Part shown: positions 49,289-57,233 of the stretch, in pieces
Layout: the number at the start of each line of letters is the position of its first letter
Numbering within the stretch: position 1 is the stretch's first letter
Assembly: GCF_016722895.1 (NCBI RefSeq)
Contig: NZ_JAEQNA010000001.1
Location: 1,612,001 to 1,676,000, forward strand
Source: Ramlibacter aurantiacus
GTDB taxonomy: Bacteria; Pseudomonadota; Gammaproteobacteria; Burkholderiales; Burkholderiaceae_C
Direction: 5' to 3'
DNA length: 64,000 nt
Notes under the pieces: model-generated
The model's input: only the letters and a program-made list of their open reading frames with translations
Databases searched by the model: none
What the model was told of the DNA's origin: nothing
Program-made: the position numbers and the translations under genes

Positions 49289-49539
49289 GTCCTCCGCGGT
49301 TGCGACTCGCGCTCGGCTTCTTGCTCTCGGCGCAGGAAGTCGCGCTTGCAGGCCTCGACTGCGGCACGCAGAGCAGGGTCGGCCTTCAAGTCCGCAGGGC
49401 TGGGTCCGGGCGAGAGCGTCTGTAGGCGATTGAGCGCATCAACTCGGTACATCACTCCCCACACGCGCCCGTCATCGGCCCTGATGCTGTAGGTGCCGTG
49501 CGTCACGAGGCGCACACCGGGGTAGAAGTCATGGTTCAT
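49282..49539 (-). CDS. Hypothetical protein, 85 aa (element)
   Basis: Unrecognised. Opens MNHDFYPGVRLVTHGTYSIR, with a basic helical C-terminus. ATG 49539 overlaps the upstream stop as ATGA. Confidence 0.5.
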   Translation of the reverse strand: MNHDFYPGVRLVTHGTYSIRADDGRVWGVMYRVDALNRLQTLSPGPSPADLKADPALRAAVEACKRDFLRREQEAERESQPRRTW

Positions 49540-49826
49540 GCCTGCCCCCCGAGCACCATTCGGCCGGACGCGGCCAACGCTGCCAAGTCAGGGCATTCGC
49601 GAGTCATGCCCCATGCGGGATGCACCACGAGATACCCGCCGCCGGCGAGCTCGAAAACGGACATGCCTCGTTGCGCGAACTTCGCGAACCAGCGAGCGCG
49701 CTCCTTGCATTCCGCGTCGCGGCTAGGAACAATGTCGGGACAGTTTCCTTTGGCTTCCCCTGCGCAAGGCCCCGCACCACCGGGGCCTTCGGGCACCTGG
49801 GTGGGTGCTTTGTCGGCGGGGTGCAT
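49536..49826 (-). CDS. Hypothetical protein, 96 aa (element)
   Basis: Unrecognised. Pro/Gly-rich start, then GYLVVHPAWGMTREC. ATG 49826 overlaps the AlpA-like stop by 1 nt (TGATG); GTG 49829 is an alternative. No membrane segment. Confidence 0.5.
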   Translation of the reverse strand: MHPADKAPTQVPEGPGGAGPCAGEAKGNCPDIVPSRDAECKERARWFAKFAQRGMSVFELAGGGYLVVHPAWGMTRECPDLAALAASGRMVLGGQA

Positions 49827-50062
49827 CACTTCACCCCCAACACGCGCTTGATTTCTGCCACCGGCCAGGCGAGCCGCCCATGGACGCGGATCGGACGCAG
49901 AGGCCCGTTCTCATTGCAGGCCCAGACCCTAAGCGTCTGCGGCTGGCGGCCTAGGTAGAAGGCGGCGGCCGCCGTTTCTACGTTGGGGCGAGTGACGGAC
50001 TCCAGCGGTGGGTACTGCACCCAGGTTGCCGGCATCGCGGCGGGCGTCGGTTTGATTTCCAC
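49826..50062 (-). CDS. AlpA-like excisionase / HTH regulator
   Basis: 78 residues with a MerR/AlpA-type helix-turn-helix: AAFYLGRQPQTLRVWACNEN then the wing GPLRPIRVHGRLAWP. Such proteins regulate integrase genes and direct excision. The GTG start at 50062 has GGAGAAG 6 nt upstream. It lies one gene away from integrase. Confidence 0.65.
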   Translation of the reverse strand: MEIKPTPAAMPATWVQYPPLESVTRPNVETAAAAFYLGRQPQTLRVWACNENGPLRPIRVHGRLAWPVAEIKRVLGVK

Positions 50063-50162
50063 TTGGGCTTCTCCAAAACACCGGCGAATGCCGATGTATG
50101 GAGCCCCATCATTCGCATGAGGAGCGTGTTACCCAAACGAGTGGAAAGCCGTACCAACCCCA

Positions 50163-50609
50163 TCATGGGGTCTTGCGCATCACCCCGTAGTAGGCCTTCT
50201 TCACCGTCGGCACATTCAAACCGCGGTCCCGCGCGACCACTGCGAATGCTCGGGTAAGGCTGACACCGTGAACCGTTCGAAGCTCGTGCACAAGTCTCGC
50301 GAGGCTCTGATCGCGTTTGGCCGCTTGACTTGCCTTGCGACCCTTGTAGTTCTTGTCGTCGCCGGCGAGCTCCAGTGCAGCAGCAATCTCGCGTGATCCA
50401 TCGGCAGCGAGCACACCGCGCGCCCATTCCGCGAAGTGCGCGAGCAGGTCCGGCGGTAGTGGCTCGCCGGCATCGTGGAGCACCAGGAACGCGCGCCATA
50501 GGTGCCGGCCGTCACGCGTGGTGTTGTACAGGCTGACGGCGTCATTGAATTGCTGCACCAGCCGACCGCGCGCGAAGTAAGCGGCTGTTCCAGGCACGGC
50601 GCCGGTCAT
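50163..50609 (-). CDS. Hypothetical protein with C-terminal HTH-like helix, 148 aa
   Basis: Unrecognised family. The C-terminus (LTRAFAVVARDRGLNVPTV) looks like a helix-turn-helix, so it may regulate element genes. ATG 50609 overlaps the integrase stop as ATGA, placing it in the integrase transcript. Confidence 0.55.
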   Translation of the reverse strand: MTGAVPGTAAYFARGRLVQQFNDAVSLYNTTRDGRHLWRAFLVLHDAGEPLPPDLLAHFAEWARGVLAADGSREIAAALELAGDDKNYKGRKASQAAKRDQSLARLVHELRTVHGVSLTRAFAVVARDRGLNVPTVKKAYYGVMRKTP

Positions 50610-51919
50610 GACGTCACGGCCCTCAACTTGCCCGGTTTGTCCGCCCGCTTGATCTCCACCCCCGCCAGTTTCAGGATGTGTGTCTCGATCTGCTGAAGGA
50701 ACGGGCGCAATGCGTCCACGCTGCGCGGCCTGTAGCCCTCGGCCGTGGCGCTCGGCCTGTGACCCATGACCTGCGCGATGGCCCCAGCAGGCGCGCCGGC
50801 AGCCTCGCCTAGGAGCGAAAACGAGCGGCGCAGGCCATGGATGGTCAGGCCGGTGATCCCCGCTTCTCCCAGCGCCCGCTCGTGACTGCTGCGGGCATCC
50901 GCAATGCGCCCGGTCTTGCTGGCGCTCGCGAACACGAACTCACTGCGGCGCGGAAGCTCGGCCAGCAACTCGGCCAGATAGTCCGACAGCGGGATGGTGC
51001 GCGTCGCGTCCACCTTGTCGGCCAGCCGCAGCTTGCGCCAGCGCATGTCAATGTCCGCCCAGCGCAGCGACGCCACTTCCTCCCGGCGGGCACCGGTCAG
51101 CAGCAGCGCGCGCAAGTAGGCGCTGGCGGTGACGTTCGGCAGCTGCGCGACGGCTTGCCACCACTCCGAAACCTGCGCCGCCTCCAGGCAGTCCTGGCGC
51201 TTCTTCACCTGCGGCAACGCCTCCACGATGGCGGGCGCACGCCCGACGTCCCGATCCACCAGCGTCCGGTACTCGGGCTTGGTGGCGCACCAGCGCAAGA
51301 AGCCGCGGAACATCATCAGCGCCCGCGCGGCCTGGTGCTTGCTGGCGCGGGCCTCACGATCAAACCAGTCCTTCAGGCGGTCCTCCGTGATCGCATCCAG
51401 CCGCATCGCCATCAGCGGATGCAGCGGCCCTGGTCGCGTGGTGCCCTGCCCACGCTTCTTCTTCTCGCCACCGGGCAGCGCCATGGCCTCTAGGTCGGCC
51501 CGGTAGCGCGGCTTCCATGCATCCCGGCGCTTGGGCTTGCCCTCCTGCAGGTACACCGGCCACACGTCGCCTACTGTGACAGCGCGCGCCTTCGCAGCCT
51601 TCTTCGCATCCCGCTCGGCCACCGTGGCGGCGATCTCCGCCCGCTTAACGTTGCGCGGGTCTCGCCCTTCGTCGATCTCGCGCTGCAGTTCCCTTGTCTT
51701 TGCGCGCGCCTCTGCGATGCTCCAGGCGTCTGGATCGCCAATAGTCACCCGCACGGTCTTGCCTTGGTAGATGGCCTGGAAGACGAACGCCGGGCGGCCG
51801 TTCGGCGTGGCACGCAACCCGAGGCCGGGCTGCTGCTCGTCCCACAAGAAAGCCTGTTGCCTTTCGGGCGGGCACGCGAACCCTCCGACCCGTCCTGCAG
51901 TGAACTTCACGCGCGCCAT
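50606..51919 (-). CDS. Tyrosine recombinase (site-specific integrase)
   Basis: 437 residues, P4-type. The N-terminal DUF4102-like domain (FLWDEQQPGLGLRATPNGR) is followed by the core-binding part and the catalytic domain: Arg in TGARREEVASLRW, HxxR in IHGLRRSF, GH in MGHRPSATAEGY with the nucleophile Tyr. ATG 51919 has GGAGG 6 nt upstream. It lies next to attR and presumably inserts the element into tRNA-Thr. Confidence 0.92.
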   Translation of the reverse strand: MARVKFTAGRVGGFACPPERQQAFLWDEQQPGLGLRATPNGRPAFVFQAIYQGKTVRVTIGDPDAWSIAEARAKTRELQREIDEGRDPRNVKRAEIAATVAERDAKKAAKARAVTVGDVWPVYLQEGKPKRRDAWKPRYRADLEAMALPGGEKKKRGQGTTRPGPLHPLMAMRLDAITEDRLKDWFDREARASKHQAARALMMFRGFLRWCATKPEYRTLVDRDVGRAPAIVEALPQVKKRQDCLEAAQVSEWWQAVAQLPNVTASAYLRALLLTGARREEVASLRWADIDMRWRKLRLADKVDATRTIPLSDYLAELLAELPRRSEFVFASASKTGRIADARSSHERALGEAGITGLTIHGLRRSFSLLGEAAGAPAGAIAQVMGHRPSATAEGYRPRSVDALRPFLQQIETHILKLAGVEIKRADKPGKLRAVTS

Positions 51920-51943
51920 AGACCACCTCCTGCTGCCGGCTCT

Positions 51944-51978
51944 TTACATCGGCTGCCGATGTAACGGCGGATGTAAGA
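51944..51978. promoter_or_regulatory. Predicted integrase arm-type sites near attR
   Basis: TTACATCGG-CTG-CCGATGTAA is a perfect inverted repeat (51944-51964), and 51958-51978 repeats the attL-side 21-mer with one mismatch. It sits between integrase and attR, where binding could also regulate integrase. The 13-mer AGATCAACAGACC occurs twice nearby, at 52004 and 52079. Confidence 0.6.
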
Positions 51979-52106
51979 GAAAAACCGGGAAACTGCCGAA
52001 TTCAGATCAACAGACCACCTGGACATGCATACAGTTCGATCCAGGCAAGTTGTTGATTTGCATAGAGTCTAGCAGCGAAGATCAACAGACCCAAACACTA
52101 CCTGTC

Positions 52107-52156
52107 GCTCATTCGTAATGAGAAGGTCGGGGGTTCGATTCCTCTCTCCGGCACCA
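52107..52156 (+). repeat. attR, 50-bp direct repeat
   Basis: Exact copy of the 3' end of tRNA-Thr (42674-42723). It lacks the 5' part, so it is not a tRNA gene. Confidence 0.95.
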
Positions 52157-52193
52157 TCTGACCCATTCAGGTCATCTCACCAAGCCTCAAGAC

Positions 52194-52225
52194 AAGCCCG
52201 TTTTCCTCTGGAGCGGGCTTTTTTG
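52194..52225 (+). terminator. Displaced tRNA-Thr terminator
   Basis: AAGCCCG/CGGGCTT stem with a 13-nt loop and a T run. It lies 38 nt after attR, where the original end of the tRNA-Thr transcript would have been before insertion. Confidence 0.75.
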
Positions 52226-52241
52226 TTGCCTGCGGCCCGGT

Positions 52242-52560
52242 GCCTCGGTGTCGCGCCTGGCGCGCGCGTGCGGCGTCAACGCCAACCGAGTAGGACGCTG
52301 GCTGCGAGAGCATGGTCATGGCCGCCGTCCGCGCAGTGCGGTCGCCGACCTCGCTGTGCAGGCGGCAGCGTTCGTGCCGGTGCCGGTTCTGCCAGCGCCG
52401 TCGACCACGGTGGGCAGCGACGAGCAGGTATCCGGCGTGATGACGCCGCAGGTTCGCCTGCCCAATGGCGTGGACAATCGATCTGCGTGGCCTCCGAGCT
52501 GCGCAACGTCGGCGATGTGATTGACGTGCCTCCAACCTTCGGACGCAAGCTGGAGATGGC
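52242..52560 (+). pseudogene. IS66 TnpA remnant
   Basis: The reading ASVSRLARACGVNANRVGRW then FVPVPV resembles the accessory TnpA of IS66 elements, with VRLPNGV further on. The 5' end is missing, a frameshift is needed after the LPNGV region, and no TnpB or TnpC follows. The stretch from 52560 to 52808 holds nothing else I can support. Confidence 0.55.
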
Positions 52561-52808
52561 TGCCGCAGCGGGGTCACCATCCACGAGGCATGGGAGGCGC
52601 CGGCATGGCGGTATTTGCGTCAAGCAGCCGGCGTTGCAGCGCGGGAACTCACGTTTTGACCGTCTGGTGAGTTCGAGGCGCGATCACTCTGCCGTCGTGC
52701 CCGCCCGGTGCGCTCGCTCTTGATGAGTCAGGAGGAGGCGCGAGAATCCGGCCTTTGGCATAAACAGCGCCCGGTTCGATCTTGGACCGGGACATCAGGC
52801 GAGCAGTC

Positions 52809-53993
52809 ATGAACATCGGCTTTTTCTTGGCACAGCAGGTAGACCCCATCGTCGACGAGTGGGCAGCCTTCGCACATACCAGGCTCCCTGCATCTCACGC
52901 ATTCACCCACCGCGAACTTGCGGACCACGCGAAAGTGCTCTTGCTCGCGATCGCGGCTGACATGGAGCAGTCTCAGGAGAAGAGCGACCAGCACGACAAA
53001 GCCCAAGGGAACAAGCCGGAGAACGCGCCTAACGTCACGCGCATCGCGCGCGGACACGCCGAACAACGCTTTGACCAGGGATTTTCACTGGACGACCTGC
53101 TGTCGGAGTTCCGCGCACTTCGTGCATCCGTCATCCGGAGGTGGACCAAGCACATTCACGACGCGTGCAGCGAAGACCTGGAACAACTCACCCGCTTCGG
53201 CGAGAGCATGGACCAGGCGCTCTCGGAGTCGGCCTCGTTGTACTCGAAGAAGGTCGATGACTCGCGCAACCTCCTGCTCGGTGTTCTCGGGCATGACCTG
53301 CGCACGCCCCTGGGTGTGGTTCAGATGAGTGCGCAGTACCTGTTGCGGGCCGACACGCTCACCGGTGGCCAGACGAAGGCCGTCGCGCGCATCTTGACGG
53401 CCGCCGAGCGCATGCGAGGCATGGTGAGGGACATCCTCGACTTCACCCAGACTGCATTTGGTGTGGCGCTTCCCATTACCCCCATCCCAGCAGACTTCGC
53501 AGTCATCACGGAAAACATCGTCACTGAGCTCGCGGCATTGCACCCCGACAGCACGATAGCGCTGACTTGCGAAGGGGACCTGTCCGGCCGTTGGGATTGC
53601 GCCCGGGTCGGACAGATGCTCGCCAATCTCATTGCAAACGCGGTTCAGCACGGATCCGCAGGTGAGCCCGTGACGGTCTTCGTGGACGGCGACAACCACG
53701 ATGTGCGTGTGCGGGTCACTAATGCGGGCCTGCCAATCCCTGCGGCAGCACGAGAGAACATGTTCACTCCGCTGCGCCAAAGCCCGACCGTCGAAGCGGA
53801 GAGGCGGGCCGGCTCGTCCGGCCTGGGCCTGGGCCTCTACATCACCAAGGAAATCGCCGTGGCGCACGGTGGCGTGGTTGAACTGGTGTCGGACGACGAA
53901 CAAACCACCTTTTCCGTGCGGCTGCCACGCATTCCGCCGTTGGCAGCTGACAGACGGGCTACAAATCCCCAGCTCTCCACGAAGCCGCAGTAG
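52809..53993 (+). CDS. Sensor histidine kinase, RsbRD-like N-terminus
   Basis: 394 residues, apparently soluble. The N-terminal 130 or so are helical and resemble RsbRD-type sensor domains (ATP-binding regions of stress-sensing kinases). HisKA: LGVLGHDLRTPLGVVQM; HATPase: LIANAVQHGSAGEPV and SGLGLGLYITKEIAV. No response regulator is adjacent. ATG 52809 with GGCGAG upstream; TTG 52782 is also in frame. It stands just outside the element and the IS66 remnant. Confidence 0.8.
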   Translation: MNIGFFLAQQVDPIVDEWAAFAHTRLPASHAFTHRELADHAKVLLLAIAADMEQSQEKSDQHDKAQGNKPENAPNVTRIARGHAEQRFDQGFSLDDLLSEFRALRASVIRRWTKHIHDACSEDLEQLTRFGESMDQALSESASLYSKKVDDSRNLLLGVLGHDLRTPLGVVQMSAQYLLRADTLTGGQTKAVARILTAAERMRGMVRDILDFTQTAFGVALPITPIPADFAVITENIVTELAALHPDSTIALTCEGDLSGRWDCARVGQMLANLIANAVQHGSAGEPVTVFVDGDNHDVRVRVTNAGLPIPAAARENMFTPLRQSPTVEAERRAGSSGLGLGLYITKEIAVAHGGVVELVSDDEQTTFSVRLPRIPPLAADRRATNPQLSTKPQ

Positions 53994-54192
53994 GGAAAAA
54001 TAGGACGGCCCGTCCGCACAGTCCCTTTTCGCGCACAGCAGCTCAGGGCCGACAGCCAAGGTGAGCGCCACACGTTGCGAGGCAGGCTTTGGTCGACCGT
54101 GCGCTGGTCGGCGCGGCGCTGACGCCTACAAACCCAGCCGTCCGCCGCTATCTACCATCGGTACCCTTCACTTCCGCGCAAAGGGTGTCCCC

Positions 54193-54903
54193 ATGAAGAT
54201 CCTCCTGGTCCTCACCTCGCACGGCCAACTTGGTGACACCGGCAAGCCCACGGGCTTCTGGCTCGAGGAACTGGCCGCGCCTTACTACGTGTTCAAGGAC
54301 GCCGGGGCTGAGCTGGTGCTCGCGTCACCCCAGGGCGGGCAGCCGCCGCTCGACCCCAAGAGTGACGAGCCCGATGCGCAGACCGAGGCCACCCGGCGCT
54401 TTCGCGCCGACCAGGACGCGATGCAGGCCCTGGCCCGTACCAGGCCCTTGGCTTCGGTGAACGCCGACGACTTCGATGCCGTGTTCTATCCGGGCGGCCA
54501 CGGTCCGCTGTGGGACCTGGCCGAGAGTCAGGACTCCCGCGCCCTGATCGAGTCCACCCTGGCCGCGGGCAAGCCCGTCGCCGCCGTGTGTCATGCGCCC
54601 GGCGTGCTGCGCCACGTGCAGGCCCGCGACGGCACGCCGCTGGTGAAGGGCAAACGCGTGACCGGCTTCGCCAACAGCGAGGAAGCGGCCGTGGGGCTGA
54701 CCGACGTCGTGCCATTCCTGGTCGAGGACATGCTCAAGACCAACGGCGGCCAGTACAGCCAGGGCGCTGACTGGCAGTCGCACGTGGTCACCGACGGCCT
54801 GCTCGTCACCGGCCAGAATCCCGCCTCGTCGGCCGAGGCCGCCAAGGCCCTGTTGCAGGTGCTGCAAGCGAGCACGACCAGGCAGGGCACCGCGGCGAAC
54901 TGA
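54193..54903 (+). CDS. DJ-1/PfpI family protein
   Basis: 236 residues, class I glutamine amidotransferase-like. The nucleophile elbow is AAVCHAPGVL (Cys); GGHGPLWDLAES and SEEAAVGLTDVVPF match the HchA-like subfamily that acts as glyoxalase/deglycase or chaperone. ATG 54193 is chosen (AGGG upstream). The role here is unknown. Confidence 0.85.
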   Translation: MKILLVLTSHGQLGDTGKPTGFWLEELAAPYYVFKDAGAELVLASPQGGQPPLDPKSDEPDAQTEATRRFRADQDAMQALARTRPLASVNADDFDAVFYPGGHGPLWDLAESQDSRALIESTLAAGKPVAAVCHAPGVLRHVQARDGTPLVKGKRVTGFANSEEAAVGLTDVVPFLVEDMLKTNGGQYSQGADWQSHVVTDGLLVTGQNPASSAEAAKALLQVLQASTTRQGTAAN

Positions 54904-55005
54904 ATGGCCGTCCAGCTGATCTTTCAGTGGCCAGGCCCTCCTTGCGAGGGCGGTCGTGGCCACCGCCCGGGGCTCGTGATTCAGATCACCGGGCGCGGCC
55001 CGCTT

Positions 55006-56361
55006 TCAAGCTTCGTACCCGCGCGCCGCCAACACCCGATCCACCATCACCCCCGCCTGTCCCAGGTAATTCGCCGGATCGCACATCGCCTCCAGCTGCC
55101 CCCGGCTCACGTGCCGCGTGATCTGCGGCGTCTCGCACAGCACCTCGATCAGCGGCCGCTTCTCGGCCAATGCCTGGCGGCACAGGTCGTACACCAGGTC
55201 GTGCGCCACCTCGCGGCCGATGAACGGGCCCAGGCCCATCATCACGGCCTCGGACATCACCAGCCCATGCGTGAGATCGATGTTGGCCCGCATGCGCTTG
55301 GCATCCACCTCCAGGCCCTCGAGCACGAACTTCGTCTGCATCAGCGCACCCGAGATCAGGCAGAAGATCTCCGGCAGCGAAACCCATTCGATTTCCCAAG
55401 GGCCCGTGGAGCGCTCATGGTCGGCGACCATCGCGTCCATCAAGGCCGCCACGTGCTGGCGGGCCACCGAGATGTTGGCGTGGATGTACAGGCACGAGAT
55501 CGGGTTGCGCTTTTGCGGCATGGTCGACGACGAGCCGCGGCCATAGGCGTAAGGCTCGAAGACCTCGGCCACCTCGGTCTGCATCATCAGCTTCACGTCC
55601 ATCGCGATCTTGCCGAGCGAGCCGCCCACCAGGCCGAGGAAGGCACCCACTTCCGCGATGGTGTCGCGCACGGTGTGCCATGAAATCAGCGGCTGTGCCA
55701 ACCCCAGCTCTTTCATCAGGGCCGCCTGCGTCTCCATCGCGCCTTTCTGCAGCGACGACAGCGTGCCCGAGGCCCCGCCGAACTCCCCCATCAGCACACG
55801 CGGCTTGAGTTGCTGCAGGCGTTCGCGATGGCGGTCGATGCCCGCGAGGATGCTGGCCATCTTGTAGCCGAAGGTGATGGGCGTGGCCTGCTGCAGGTTG
55901 GAGCGGCCGATGACCGGCGTGTCGCGGTACTTGCGCGCGAGCGCGGCCAGGGCGTCGGCGATCTCGTCCAGGTCCTGCTCGACCAGCGCCAGGCCTTCGC
56001 GCATCTGCAGCACGCAGGCCGTGTCGGTGATGTCCTGGGTGGTCGCGCCCCAGTGGCAGTACTCGCCCAGCCCGTCGCGGCAGTTCTCGTTGATCTGGTT
56101 GACGATGCCGATGATGGGATAGCCGATCTGCTCGGTCTTGGCCTTGAGCTTGGCCCAGTCGATCTGCTCGAGGTGGCAGTTGCGCACGATCTCGTCGGCC
56201 GCCTCCTGGGGGATGATGCCCAGCCCGCCCTGCACCTTGGCCAGGGCGCGCTCGATGTCCAGGTACTTGGCGGTGCGGTTCTCGTCGGACCAGACCTCGC
56301 GCATGCGGCGGTCGCTGAACATGTCGCCGAAGATGCGCGAGTCGATGATGGTGGCTGCCAT
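55006..56361 (-). CDS. Fumarase/aspartase-superfamily lyase (PurB/CMLE-like)
   Basis: 451 residues. Superfamily motifs: HWGATTQDITDT at 103-114 and the signature SSSTMPQKRNP at 277-287. It most resembles 3-carboxy-cis,cis-muconate cycloisomerase-like proteins rather than housekeeping purB or argH. Placed last in an operon with CitE, CaiB, hydratase and PrpF. Fungal trans-aconitate decarboxylase Tad1 belongs to the same superfamily, so it may decarboxylate trans-aconitate to itaconate; this is inference. A separate purB would be expected elsewhere. Confidence 0.7.
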   Translation of the reverse strand: MAATIIDSRIFGDMFSDRRMREVWSDENRTAKYLDIERALAKVQGGLGIIPQEAADEIVRNCHLEQIDWAKLKAKTEQIGYPIIGIVNQINENCRDGLGEYCHWGATTQDITDTACVLQMREGLALVEQDLDEIADALAALARKYRDTPVIGRSNLQQATPITFGYKMASILAGIDRHRERLQQLKPRVLMGEFGGASGTLSSLQKGAMETQAALMKELGLAQPLISWHTVRDTIAEVGAFLGLVGGSLGKIAMDVKLMMQTEVAEVFEPYAYGRGSSSTMPQKRNPISCLYIHANISVARQHVAALMDAMVADHERSTGPWEIEWVSLPEIFCLISGALMQTKFVLEGLEVDAKRMRANIDLTHGLVMSEAVMMGLGPFIGREVAHDLVYDLCRQALAEKRPLIEVLCETPQITRHVSRGQLEAMCDPANYLGQAGVMVDRVLAARGYEA

Positions 56362-56394
56362 GGTGATGACTTTCAGAACAATGGGTGATCCGGC

Positions 56395-57222
56395 TCAGTC
56401 GCGAGCCAGGCTGAGGGTGCGCTGCGCCTGCAGCACGACGGGGCGATCGATCATTCGGCCGTCGAGTTGGGCGGCGCCGGGCCGTTCGGCTTCCGCCGCG
56501 AGCACGCGACGGGCCCAGTCGAGGGCCTGCGCGTCGGGGCGCAGCGCGCGGTGAATGGGCTCCACCTGCGCCGGGTGGATGCACAGCTTGGCGCCGAATC
56601 CCAGCCGCCGCGCCGCCTGCCAGTCGGCCAGCAGCCGGTCGGTGTCGGTGATCTGCGGCGTGACGCCGGCCACCGGCGCGGGCAGTTCGGCCACGCGCGA
56701 AGCCAGCACGATGCGGCCGGCGGCGTAGGCCAGGCCCGAGGCATCGGCCGTGATGTCGAGGGCCAGGTCGAGCGCGAAGTCCAGGGTGCCGAAGACGAGC
56801 CGCGCGACGCCGGCGCCCGCAATCTCCTCGACGTCGGCCACGCCTCGGGCCGATTCGATCAGCGCCAGGATCACGACGCCAGGAAGCGCTTCACGCAGTC
56901 GAACGATCTGCGCCGCCGACTCCGCCTTCGGCAGGAGGACCGCGCCGACACCGCCGCGAGCCATGGCCGCGACATCGTCCGCATGCCAAGGCGTCTTCGC
57001 ATCGTTGATGCGGACCACCACCCGCTCCCGTTCAAATGCGCCAGCACCGGCCAACCAGCCGGCCACCGCGTCGCGTGCAGCCTGCTTGTCCGGCGCCGCG
57101 ACCGCGTCCTCCAAGTCGATCACCACGGCATCGGCGGCGGTGGCCAGCGCCTTGGCGACACGGTCCGGCCGGGTGCCGGGCACGAAGAGGAAGCTGCGGG
57201 CCGTCTGTATCAGCGTGGCCAT
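56395..57222 (-). CDS. CoA-ester lyase, CitE family
   Basis: 275-residue TIM-barrel lyase of the CitE/citramalyl-CoA family: opens MATLIQTARSFLFVPGTRPD, metal site region VIDLEDAVA, ESARGV and FGTLDFALDL, then KLCIHPAQV. It would cleave citramalyl-CoA to pyruvate and acetyl-CoA. ATG 57222 follows GAGGGTG; the CaiB stop is 11 nt upstream. Confidence 0.85.
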   Translation of the reverse strand: MATLIQTARSFLFVPGTRPDRVAKALATAADAVVIDLEDAVAAPDKQAARDAVAGWLAGAGAFERERVVVRINDAKTPWHADDVAAMARGGVGAVLLPKAESAAQIVRLREALPGVVILALIESARGVADVEEIAGAGVARLVFGTLDFALDLALDITADASGLAYAAGRIVLASRVAELPAPVAGVTPQITDTDRLLADWQAARRLGFGAKLCIHPAQVEPIHRALRPDAQALDWARRVLAAEAERPGAAQLDGRMIDRPVVLQAQRTLSLARD

Positions 57223-57233
57223 GGTGTTCACCC

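Larger units (their letters stand above)
42674..52156. mobile_element. Integrated capsid-carrying satellite-like element in tRNA-Thr
   Basis: About 9.4 kb between exact 50-bp direct repeats (attL inside the tRNA, attR at 52107-52156). Order from attR: integrase, unknown, AlpA-like, two unknowns, CHC2 primase-like, DUF3987 protein, unknown, terminase-small-like, two unknowns, HK97 capsid protein, small phage-type protein, and a two-gene cargo. Most genes overlap as ATGA on one strand, as in a phage-type operon. No large terminase, portal, protease, connector or tail gene is present, so packaging would need a helper phage, or the element is a reduced prophage. Confidence 0.85.

Noticed and set aside
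52107..52156. A second tRNA-Thr gene
   Set aside because: Only the 3' 50 nt are present; the D arm and 5' acceptor strand are missing, so it is attR.
54976..54989. GTGAT-TCAG-ATCAC, similar to an FNR/CRP-type site
   Set aside because: It lies between two convergent gene ends (54903 and 55006), where no promoter is expected; more likely part of a hairpin.
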